Below are positions 48,721 to 54,557 of a stretch of DNA of 54,557 bases, piece by piece. The stretch comes from an uncultured Collinsella sp. GTDB lineage: Bacteria; Actinomycetota; Coriobacteriia; Coriobacteriales; Coriobacteriaceae. The stretch covers positions 1 through 54,557 of the forward strand of contig CAADUO010000044.1 in NCBI GenBank assembly GCA_900752215.1. Reading direction: 5' to 3'. The position numbers and the translations under genes were made by a program. The notes beneath the pieces were generated by a model that had not been told where the DNA came from, searched no databases, and saw only the letters and a list, made by a program, of their open reading frames with translations. Positions within the stretch are counted from its first letter, which is position 1; each line of letters begins with the position of its first letter.

Positions 48721-49689
48721 ATGAACGCACGCGATCTGATCAAAGAGGCAATTGCCGAGAAGGGCAAGTTCGACAGCGTCTACTGGATTGCTTGCGGTGG
48801 CTCCATGATCGATTTGATCCCGGCTCATGAGCTTCTGCAGCGCGAGGCAACCACCTTCACTTCGTATATCTATACCGCGCGTGAATTCGACATTATGCGT
48901 CCGCGTCGTCTGGGCGAGAAGTCCCTGGTCATCGCTTGCAGCCACAGTGGCAATACCCCGGAGGTCGTCGAGGGCTGCGAGATTGCCCTTGCCGCCGGCG
49001 CTACGGTGATCGCCCAGACCGACAACGCTGGATCCAAGATCGACTCCGGCAAGTGGACCACGTGGGTCTACCCATGGGGCGAGGGTGTGCCGCAGGCCGA
49101 GGTCCCCGCTGGCATTTCGCTGTCGCTTGCGGCCGAGCTGCTCGATCAGCAGGAGGGCTACGCCGATCTTGCCGATATGTATGCCGGTATCGCCGAGATG
49201 GATAAGATTCTTCCCCCGGCACGTGAGAAGGTAAATGCCGAGCTGGGCGATCGTTTTGCCAAGCTTTGCCAGGAGCACGAGTTCTTCTATATTCTGGGCA
49301 GCGGCCCCAACTTTAGCCAGACCTACGGTTTCGCTATCTGCTCTCTTATGGAGATGCAGTGGCAGCACTGCAGCTACATCCACTCTGCCGAGTACTTCCA
49401 TGGCCCCTTCGAGGCTACTCAGGATGGCGTTTTTTACTTCCTGCAGATGGGCTCCAGCGAGTGCCGTGCTATGGACGAGCGCGCCCTGGCGTTCCTTAAG
49501 ACGCATACCGATACGCTGATGGTGCTCGATGCCAAGGAGTACGGTATGGAAGCCGTGCCGGCGAGCGTCCGTGCCTATCTGGACCCGGTGCTGTTCTACG
49601 CCATGAACTGCGAGCTGCGTGCTGCACGCGGCAAGGTGTTTGATCACGATCCCGATTTCCGTCGCTATATGGGTGTTGTCGAGTACTAG
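48721..49689 (+). CDS. FrlB-like SIS-domain deglycase
   Basis: A 322-aa protein with two SIS domains, as in fructoselysine-6-phosphate deglycase (FrlB/FraB), which releases glucose-6-phosphate and the amino acid from a phosphorylated Amadori product. The phosphosugar loop CSHSGNTPEV (about 71-80) and the second SIS domain (ILGSGPNFSQTYGFAICSLMEM, about 191 onwards) are seen. The conserved SAEYFHGPFE segment contains the catalytic Glu/His region of the family. ATG 48721 follows AAAGGAAC. The amine partner is not readable from sequence. Confidence 0.85.
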   Translation: MNARDLIKEAIAEKGKFDSVYWIACGGSMIDLIPAHELLQREATTFTSYIYTAREFDIMRPRRLGEKSLVIACSHSGNTPEVVEGCEIALAAGATVIAQTDNAGSKIDSGKWTTWVYPWGEGVPQAEVPAGISLSLAAELLDQQEGYADLADMYAGIAEMDKILPPAREKVNAELGDRFAKLCQEHEFFYILGSGPNFSQTYGFAICSLMEMQWQHCSYIHSAEYFHGPFEATQDGVFYFLQMGSSECRAMDERALAFLKTHTDTLMVLDAKEYGMEAVPASVRAYLDPVLFYAMNCELRAARGKVFDHDPDFRRYMGVVEY

Positions 49690-49703
49690 AAGGAGCAAAG
49701 GCC

Positions 49704-50567
49704 ATGGCATTTAACGTTAACGCGCTCGGATTTGGCGACAACGTCGTCGATCGCTACGAGCATATCCACACCATGTATCCCGGCGGCAATGCGGTGAACT
49801 TCGCCGTTTATGCCAAGAAATGCGGTGCCGCACGCTCCGCATACATGGGCATTTTTGGCAATGATGCCGCTGCCGAGCATGTCATTGCAAGCCTCGAGGA
49901 TGAGGGTATCGAGCTTGACAAGTGCGAGCAGATGATTGGCGAGAACGGAGCGGCTCGCGTGACCGTCGTTGACGGTGACCGTGTCTTCCTTGGCTCCAAC
50001 GAGGGCGGTATCCGTGGCGATGCGCGCTATGTCCTCGATCGCTTTGACCTTTCGTACATGAAGCAGTTCGATGTGGTTCATTCGGGCAACTATTGCTTTA
50101 CCGAGCGCGAGCTGCCCAAGTTGAAGGCTGCGGGCGTCACGGTCTCTTTTGACTTTTCGGACGACTCTACCGACGAGTACTACGAGCAGATTGCGCCCTA
50201 CGTCGATTTCGCTTTCTTTAGTGCGGCGGATGCTGCGAGTGAGGATGAGGTTCGCGAGCGTCTGGCATGGGTGAAGGGCCTGGGTCCGCGTTTTGTGTCG
50301 GCTACGGCGGGCGCCGAGGGCTGCATTGCTTACGACGGCGATCGTTATTACCGCCAGCTGGCTAAACCGGTAACGGACATGAAGGACACCATGGGGGCGG
50401 GCGACTCGTTCCTTACCTCGTTTTTGATGTGCTATCTCGATTCCGCCAAGCGTGGTGAAGATGGCGCCGAGGCCATCGAGCGCGCGCTCGACTTTGCTGC
50501 CGGGTTTGCCTCGACCGTGTGCGGCATGGAAGGTTCTTGGGGCCACGGAGCACCAATCGTCGAATAG
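49704..50567 (+). CDS. FrlD-like PfkB-family kinase
   Basis: A 287-aa ribokinase/PfkB kinase resembling fructoselysine 6-kinase. N-terminal FGDNVVDRYEH and MYPGGNAVNFAVYAKKCG are close to the family pattern; the catalytic base is Asp234 in TMGAGDSF. It would phosphorylate the imported sugar-amine at O6 to make the substrate of the FrlB-like enzyme. ATG 49704 follows GAAGGAG. It is the last gene of the operon; a terminator lies inside the following repeat element. Confidence 0.87.
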   Translation: MAFNVNALGFGDNVVDRYEHIHTMYPGGNAVNFAVYAKKCGAARSAYMGIFGNDAAAEHVIASLEDEGIELDKCEQMIGENGAARVTVVDGDRVFLGSNEGGIRGDARYVLDRFDLSYMKQFDVVHSGNYCFTERELPKLKAAGVTVSFDFSDDSTDEYYEQIAPYVDFAFFSAADAASEDEVRERLAWVKGLGPRFVSATAGAEGCIAYDGDRYYRQLAKPVTDMKDTMGAGDSFLTSFLMCYLDSAKRGEDGAEAIERALDFAAGFASTVCGMEGSWGHGAPIVE

Positions 50568-50608
50568 CCGAGCGGTCCCGGGGAGGTGCAGGCGCCTCCT
50601 CGGGACCC

Positions 50609-50841
50609 GGTGTGCAAAAAATGCCAAATATGAGTACTGTGACTAATTTAGTCGCAGCAAAATCAACCCCTTCAGACGTGATTTGAGCGTCTGGAGGGGT
50701 TTAAGATTTGTGAAAACGCAGGATGAATGACTGTAAAAGCTTTAATTAGCGGACAATCGAGGATTATTCTGGCGGTTGGAAAGTTAAAAGAAATGTATCC
50801 ATTCCGGTAGCAGTACTCATATTTGGCATTTTTTGCACACC
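50609..50841. mobile_element. 233-bp MITE-like element with 31-bp terminal inverted repeats
   Basis: Bases 50609-50639 and 50811-50841 are perfect 31-base inverted copies that enclose 171 bases without a coding frame. The inside holds a terminator hairpin (50665-50702) and a small palindrome (GACTAA-TTTAGTC). It fills the gap between convergent frlD-like and tatD genes. No obvious target-site duplication flanks it. It may be a non-autonomous transposon, or a long cruciform/double terminator; a transposase is not present. Confidence 0.75.
50665..50702 (+). terminator. Terminator of the fructosamine-type operon
   Basis: AACCCCTTCAGACG (50665-50678) and CGTCTGGAGGGGTT (50688-50701) form a 14-bp stem with one G-U pair, followed by TTT. 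It is inside the MITE-like element. Confidence 0.75.
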
Positions 50842-50846
50842 AGGGG

Positions 50847-51629
50847 TTAGCGAAGGTCAAAAACAGAGCGCGCATTTGTTAAAACTATCGACTCGATGCG
50901 CTTTGCGTCGCAGTTTTTGAGCGAGGTGATGCGTTCTGAGGTCCTTGTGAGCGACCTGATGAGCGACTGCGTGCTTGTTTCTGTGTTTGGCTCGGCCGGC
51001 GCATCGGTCTCGAGCAGTAGGCGGTCGAGTGGAATCTGTCGTGCGTATTCGCGACAGCGCTTGGTCGCGAGCATGCGTTCGTTGACGGAAAAATAGCAGC
51101 CCGCATTACGCGCGCGGGTGAGTTCGTCCGAAGTGCCGCTAAACCAGTGGAAGATGATAGCGGGGGAGTCGGGGTTTGGGATGAGTAGTCCATGCGATTC
51201 GAGGACGTCCAGTACGGCTCCTGCCGAACGAACGGCGTGAATTGATATCACGCGCCCGGTAAGAGGATGCTGCACGAGCGCATCGCAGAGCCGGTTAAGT
51301 GCCTGTATTTGTAGCGGCTCACTTCCAGCAAAGCGCGCGGAAAAGTCGAGTCCGACTTCGCCGATGTAGCGTTCTTGGGCAGCAACTTCGCAAAGCAGAT
51401 TGACTTCGGCAAAACCGCAGTGGCCATCGGCGAGCCGCCAGGGGTGAAGCCCAACGCCGGCGATGATGCCCGGGTGGCGACGAGCGCGCTCGTTTGCGGC
51501 CGAAAAGTCGCGTGGATCGACGCCGCAATCAAATAGACCCAAGCCCAGCGCCGTTGCCTCATCGGCAACGGCGTCCGGGTGAGCCATTAAATCAAGATGG
51601 CAGTGTGCATCAAATAACCGGGGCTCCAT
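50847..51629 (-). CDS. TatD-family metal-dependent deoxyribonuclease
   Basis: A 260-aa TatD-type TIM-barrel hydrolase. Metal ligands are FDAHCHLD (His9, His11 region), GEVGLDF with Glu, SIHAVRS, FHWFSGT and LETDAPAEP with the final Asp. Family members are 3'-5' exonucleases and may help in DNA repair or tRNA/tRNA-fragment processing. It is somewhat divergent in the middle. It is downstream of tcdA on the same strand, 15 bases apart. The MITE-like element begins 5 bases after its stop. Confidence 0.9.
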   Translation of the reverse strand: MEPRLFDAHCHLDLMAHPDAVADEATALGLGLFDCGVDPRDFSAANERARRHPGIIAGVGLHPWRLADGHCGFAEVNLLCEVAAQERYIGEVGLDFSARFAGSEPLQIQALNRLCDALVQHPLTGRVISIHAVRSAGAVLDVLESHGLLIPNPDSPAIIFHWFSGTSDELTRARNAGCYFSVNERMLATKRCREYARQIPLDRLLLETDAPAEPNTETSTQSLIRSLTRTSERITSLKNCDAKRIESIVLTNARSVFDLR

Positions 51630-51643
51630 CTCGGCGCGCTCCG

Positions 51644-52441
51644 CTAGTCCAAGCGCTGGCCATCGGCGCGCACGCGCTCGGTGCCGCGGCCACTGATCTG
51701 GCGGATAACCTCGCCGGCAATCATCTGGCCCATGATGGGCGGCATAAAGCTGGCGGTTCCGAGCTCGGTGCGCTCGTGGATATTGGAAGGGTCGCGGGGC
51801 TGTGTCTTAACCGATTCCTCGCAGCTAAACAGTACATGAAGACTCTTGATTCCGCGCTTCTTGCATTCTTTGCGCATGATGCGGCTCATGGGGTCACGTA
51901 CCGTATCGAAAATGTCGGCAAAGCGGAGGCACTCGGGATGGAGCTTGTTGGCCCCGCCCATGGAGCTAACCAAACGAATGTCGTGGTCCTGAGCATATTT
52001 GGCAATGGTGAGCTTGGCCGAGATGGTGTCGATGGCGTCGACGACGTAGTCGAGCTTGCCGTCCGTCTGCTCCAAAACGCGCGCGAAAAATTCGTCGATA
52101 TTGTCGCTCAACAGGTATTCGGTGCGCTTGATGACGGTAGCGGCTGGATTGATGTCGTGGATCATGGCTTCCATAACATCGACCTTGCGCTTGCCGATGG
52201 TGCTTTGAAAGGCGATGGCCTGGCGATTGATATTGCTGGGCGCGATGATGTCCTTATCCAGAATGACGAAATGACCAATGCCGCCGCGGACAAGTGCCTC
52301 GCAGCAATTGGAGCCCACACCTCCGCAGCCGAGCACCAGCACCGTGGCGGCGGCGAGTTTGTCGAGTGCCTCGCGGCCCATGATGATCTCGAGCTTGGTG
52401 TCGCGTGTCTCGTTGGGGGTTGCGGCTGTGGTTTCGGTCAT
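51644..52441 (-). CDS. tcdA: tRNA threonylcarbamoyladenosine dehydratase
   Basis: ThiF/E1-like enzyme of 265 aa that cyclises t6A37 of tRNA to ct6A in an ATP-dependent way. The adenylation domain has VLVLGCGGVGSNCCEALVRGGIGHF, ILDKDIIAPSNINRQ and VVDAIDTISAK; the C-terminal domain includes MGQMIAGEVIRQI. ATG 52441 with GGAGG 7 bases upstream is preferred to ATG 52447. It forms an operon with tatD. Confidence 0.92.
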   Translation of the reverse strand: MTETTAATPNETRDTKLEIIMGREALDKLAAATVLVLGCGGVGSNCCEALVRGGIGHFVILDKDIIAPSNINRQAIAFQSTIGKRKVDVMEAMIHDINPAATVIKRTEYLLSDNIDEFFARVLEQTDGKLDYVVDAIDTISAKLTIAKYAQDHDIRLVSSMGGANKLHPECLRFADIFDTVRDPMSRIMRKECKKRGIKSLHVLFSCEESVKTQPRDPSNIHERTELGTASFMPPIMGQMIAGEVIRQISGRGTERVRADGQRLD

Positions 52442-52528
52442 AGACATCCTCCGATGGGGAAGCGAATCGTGTTTTAGCTATCGTCATTATAGGTATTATC
52501 GCGATTCCATTTGAGCCCTAGGGGCTTG

Positions 52529-52557
52529 TTGAAATGAGGCAGTGATTCGCATAAGAT
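52529..52557 (+). promoter_or_regulatory. Promoter of a candidate small RNA
   Basis: TTGAAA (52529-52534), 17 bases, TAAGAT (52552-52557). Confidence 0.6.
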
Positions 52558-52563
52558 GAAGCA

Positions 52564-52658
52564 GATGGCACCCGTTGCCGCGGGTTGGCCAACTCCCAAA
52601 CACGTTTGTAGCGTGAGAAGTGGCCGTCTTCGCATTACGCGGGGGCGGCTATTTTTTT
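52564..52658 (+). ncRNA. Candidate small RNA of about 95 nt
   Basis: A promoter (52529-52557) is followed after about 60 bases of structured, non-coding sequence by a terminator with a seven-T run. Local stems include CCCG/CGGG near 52572-52583, the 10-base palindrome GTTGGCCAAC (about 52584-52593), and ACACG/CGTG near 52600-52615. It is not tRNA, SRP RNA, 6S or tmRNA by visible motifs. It could also be a leader attenuator for the sdpR-like gene 80 bases on. Confidence 0.45.
52619..52658 (+). terminator. Terminator before the sdpR-like gene
   Basis: AGTGGCCGTC (52619-52628) pairs with GGCGGCTATT (52644-52653), partly through G-U pairs, followed by TTTTT. Confidence 0.65.
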
Positions 52659-52668
52659 GAGTACAAGA

Positions 52669-52706
52669 TTAGATAGTTAGACAAACATCTAAATATCGAG
52701 TATAGT
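52669..52706 (+). promoter_or_regulatory. Autoregulated promoter of the sdpR/sdpI-like pair
   Basis: TTAGAC (52677-52682), 18 bases, TATAGT (52701-52706). Inverted repeats TTAGA-N6-TCTAA (52677-52692) and TTAGAT-N12-ATCTAA (52669-52692) overlap the -35 box, as expected for an ArsR-type operator. Confidence 0.65.
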
Positions 52707-52740
52707 GTGCGCGTCATGAGAGATGATGAGAGGAGGTCTT

Positions 52741-53019
52741 ATGCCGGGAGAGGGTTTTAAGGCGCTTGCCGATCCAACGCGACGGCGCATTTTGGAGTTG
52801 CTGCGCGAGGGCAATTGCACGGCGGGGGAGCTTGCCGAGCATTTCGATATCAGTAAGCCGTCGCTGAGCCATCACTTGGCGACGCTCAAAAACGTCGGGT
52901 TGGTGACCGACGAGCGCCATGGCCAAAACATCGTATACAGCTTAAACACCACCGTCATGCAGGACTTGATCGGTTGGTTTATGGGCTTTACAAACACGGA
53001 AGGTGATAAGGATGAATAA
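52741..53019 (+). CDS. ArsR/SdpR-family repressor
   Basis: A 92-aa winged-helix protein of the ArsR superfamily without metal-binding cysteines beyond a single Cys. ALADPTRRRILELL and ISKPSLSHHLATLKNVGLV form the DNA-binding core. The short length and coupling to an SdpI-like gene fit SdpR, the autorepressor that controls immunity to the SdpC toxin in Bacillus. ATG 52741 follows GAGGAGG. It overlaps the next gene by 8 bases. Confidence 0.9.
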   Translation: MPGEGFKALADPTRRRILELLREGNCTAGELAEHFDISKPSLSHHLATLKNVGLVTDERHGQNIVYSLNTTVMQDLIGWFMGFTNTEGDKDE

Positions 53020-53716
53020 CGAAAACAAGGGCATTCACGCCACGGGGGTATCGTCGCGCGTGTGGGCCATGCTTGTTGTGGTCTGCGCTATTAATGTTGT
53101 AGCGCACCTCATGGTGATGCCGAGCTTGCCTGCGCAGATTCCCACGCACTGGGGCGCGAACGGCGCCGTCGACGGTTGGGGTCCTAGCTGGATGGCCTCC
53201 GCGCTCGGCGTGCTGCCTCTGGCGCTTCTCGCAATGTTCTGCGTGGTGCCGCGCATCGACCCCAAAGGTGAGGCATATCGAACCTCGGGCAAGTTCTACC
53301 AGGGCTTCGTAATCGCCTTCACCTTGTTCATGTGCGCCATAAGCTGGCTGGGAGAGCTTACGGTCTGGGGCGTGGTGCCGGCGGTCGGTTCGGTTAACGT
53401 GCTGATTTCCGGTGTTGTCGGTTTGCTGTTCATCGGCGTAGGCAACTACTTGCCGCGTGTGAAGCAGAACTATACGCTCGGTATCAAGACACCCTGGGCG
53501 CTTGCCAATCCCGAGAACTGGCGCCGTACGCAGCGCTTTGGCGGTGCCTGCTTTATGGTGCTGGGCTTTGGCCTGATTGTGATGGGCGTGGCAGGCAGCG
53601 TGCTTTCGAGTGAAGTCGTCGCCGCGGTGATTGCGGTTCTGGCGTTTGGTTCGGTTGGAGCCGTCTACGTCTACTCGTATCTGCTGTGGCGCAAATCGCA
53701 GCGAGCCGCTCGCTAA
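53012..53716 (+). CDS. SdpI-family membrane protein
   Basis: A 234-aa membrane protein with about six helices. The N-terminal DUF1648 motif is PTHWGANGAVDGWGPSW, and the C-terminal SdpI motif is NYLPRVKQNYTLGIKTPWALANPENW. SdpI of Bacillus binds SdpR at the membrane and gives immunity against SdpC. No sdpC-like toxin gene is here, so the pair may protect against a toxin from others or serve as a general envelope-stress module. ATG 53012 has AAGGTG upstream. Confidence 0.88.
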   Translation: MNNENKGIHATGVSSRVWAMLVVVCAINVVAHLMVMPSLPAQIPTHWGANGAVDGWGPSWMASALGVLPLALLAMFCVVPRIDPKGEAYRTSGKFYQGFVIAFTLFMCAISWLGELTVWGVVPAVGSVNVLISGVVGLLFIGVGNYLPRVKQNYTLGIKTPWALANPENWRRTQRFGGACFMVLGFGLIVMGVAGSVLSSEVVAAVIAVLAFGSVGAVYVYSYLLWRKSQRAAR

Positions 53717-53790
53717 GGTTGCGGAAAACTAGCGTACGCAGTTCATAGTATGTTCCGGGGGAACTTTTCCCAGGTAGTATTAGGGGATAT

Positions 53791-53811
53791 GGGCAACCAT
53801 GCCCCTTTTTC
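53791..53811 (+). terminator. Short hairpin before the ABC-F gene
   Basis: GGGCA-ACCA-TGCCC followed by CTTTTTC. It could end the sdpI transcript or attenuate the ABC-F gene. Confidence 0.5.
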
Positions 53812-53901
53812 GTTACGTTTCAGAGCTGGTTTTTCCATTTCGTTTCCACTTAGGCGAAACAAGAATAGGGAAACAGCAGGTAGAAAGGATAAAACAGGCA
53901 A

Positions 53902-54522
53902 ATGGCGGAGTTTATCTACCAGATGTATCAGGCTCGTAAGGCCCATGGCGACAAGGTAATCCTTGACGACGTGACCCTGAGCTTCTACCCCGGTGCCAAG
54001 ATCGGCGTCGTGGGCCCCAACGGCATGGGCAAGTCGACCCTGCTCAAGATTATGGCCGGCATCGAGGAGGTCTCCAACGGCGATGCCAGGCTCACCCCCG
54101 GCTACACCGTGGGCATCCTGCAGCAGGAGCCGCCGCTCGACGACGACAAGACCGTTATCGAGAACGTGCGCATGGCGTTTGGCGATATGATCGCCAAGGT
54201 CGATCGCTTCAATAAGATCGGCGAGGAGATGTGCGACCCGGACTGCGACATGGACGCCCTCATGGCTGAGATGGGAAAGCTCCAGGACGAGATCGACGCC
54301 GCCGACGGCTGGGATATCGATTCCAAGCTCGGCCAGGCCATGGACGCCCTGCAGCTGCCCGATTCCGACATGCCGGTCAACGTGCTTTCCGGCGGCGAGC
54401 GCCGCCGCGTGGCCCTGTGCAAGCTGCTGCTCGAGGCTCCCGACCTGCTGCTGCTCGACGAGCCCACGAACCACCTGGACGCCGAGTCGATCCTGTGGCT
54501 CGAGGACTTCCTTCACAACTAA
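53902..54522 (+). CDS. ettA: EttA-type ABC-F translational factor, interrupted
   Basis: The N-terminal 206 aa of an ABC-F protein of the EttA type, which gates ribosomal elongation by energy state. Walker A is GPNGMGKST (about 39-47), the arm region follows, then LSGGERRRVALCKLL and LLLLDEPTNHLDAESILWLEDFL. A TAA stop (54520-54522) falls after FLHN. The frame continues with QGAVLAVTHHR to the window end, where EttA normally has a Tyr-Pro and THDR. Several base differences cluster in the last 40 bases, so sequence error at a contig end is likelier than a real nonsense mutation. ATG 53902 is preceded by AAAGGATAAAACAGG. Confidence 0.85.
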   Translation: MAEFIYQMYQARKAHGDKVILDDVTLSFYPGAKIGVVGPNGMGKSTLLKIMAGIEEVSNGDARLTPGYTVGILQQEPPLDDDKTVIENVRMAFGDMIAKVDRFNKIGEEMCDPDCDMDALMAEMGKLQDEIDAADGWDIDSKLGQAMDALQLPDSDMPVNVLSGGERRRVALCKLLLEAPDLLLLDEPTNHLDAESILWLEDFLHN

Positions 54523-54557
54523 CAGGGCGCGGTGCTTGCCGTCACACACCATCGCTA

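Noticed and set aside
1..54557. CRISPR array, insertion sequence with transposase, rRNA genes, replication origin
   Set aside because: No regularly spaced direct repeats, no transposase frame, no rRNA segment and no DnaA-box cluster were seen.

Overview
The window is a 54.5 kb stretch of high-GC chromosome from a strict anaerobe. Gene content and style (class III ribonucleotide reductase, metY-type sulfhydrylase, GH13 alpha-glucosidase, several TTG/GTG starts, very compact gene order) point to the Coriobacteriia, most likely Collinsella. This is inferred from gene families and base composition, not from a marker gene. The right end may be a contig end, because the last ABC-F gene breaks off with what look like several base errors.

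Layout. 1-6350: stable-RNA region with six tRNA genes (Leu-GAG, three identical Gly-GCC, Cys-GCA, Val-GAC), a SpoIIE-type phosphatase, a fused STAS/HATPase partner-switch protein and a GH13 alpha-glucosidase. 6350-11900: NrdR-box-controlled nrdD and nrdG separated by two long palindromes, then folE, an HD-domain hydrolase and folB. 11900-19320: housekeeping genes, mostly on the minus strand (YgjP-like metallopeptidase, M19 dipeptidase, SlyD-like FKBP with a UreE-like protein, HAD phosphatase, Fur family, acylphosphatase, oxidoreductase, RNase H, LysR). 19320-31090: metY with a structured leader that encodes a small peptide, secreted and membrane proteins, panE, a cyclase, an aldo/keto reductase with ferredoxin domain, a second oxidoreductase and nfo flanked by two copies of a palindromic repeat, and a complete polar amino-acid ABC transporter. 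31090-35000: metal and stress genes: flavodoxin with DUF3793, an HMA membrane protein behind a CsoR-like operator, and a Y-family polymerase with YolD-like protein under tandem LexA boxes.

35000-40900: a lone Fe-ADH N-terminal domain, pgi, and a three-gene minus-strand cassette (unknown protein, ClpP-like protease, VirD4/TraG-like ATPase) with no relaxase or integrase. Upstream of it lies a tRNA-type promoter that runs straight into a terminator with no tRNA between them. 41000-43640: deoC and two HAD phosphatases. 43790-50570: a GntR-regulated six-gene operon whose epimerase, SIS deglycase and PfkB kinase resemble frlC/frlB/frlD. It is coupled to a YfcC-type carrier and an unusual amidohydrolase, and looks like an Amadori-product (fructosamine) utilisation pathway. 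50600-50850: a 233-bp element with 31-bp perfect terminal inverted repeats. 50850-54557: TatD, TcdA, a candidate small RNA, an sdpR/sdpI-like pair and the start of ettA.

The strongest regulatory calls are the NrdR box, the tandem LexA boxes, the CsoR-like operator and the shared stable-RNA promoter architecture. The best candidates for something undescribed are the ClpP/VirD4-like cassette with the orphan tRNA promoter beside it, the fructosamine-type operon with its non-standard transporter and hydrolase, and several palindromic repeat elements.
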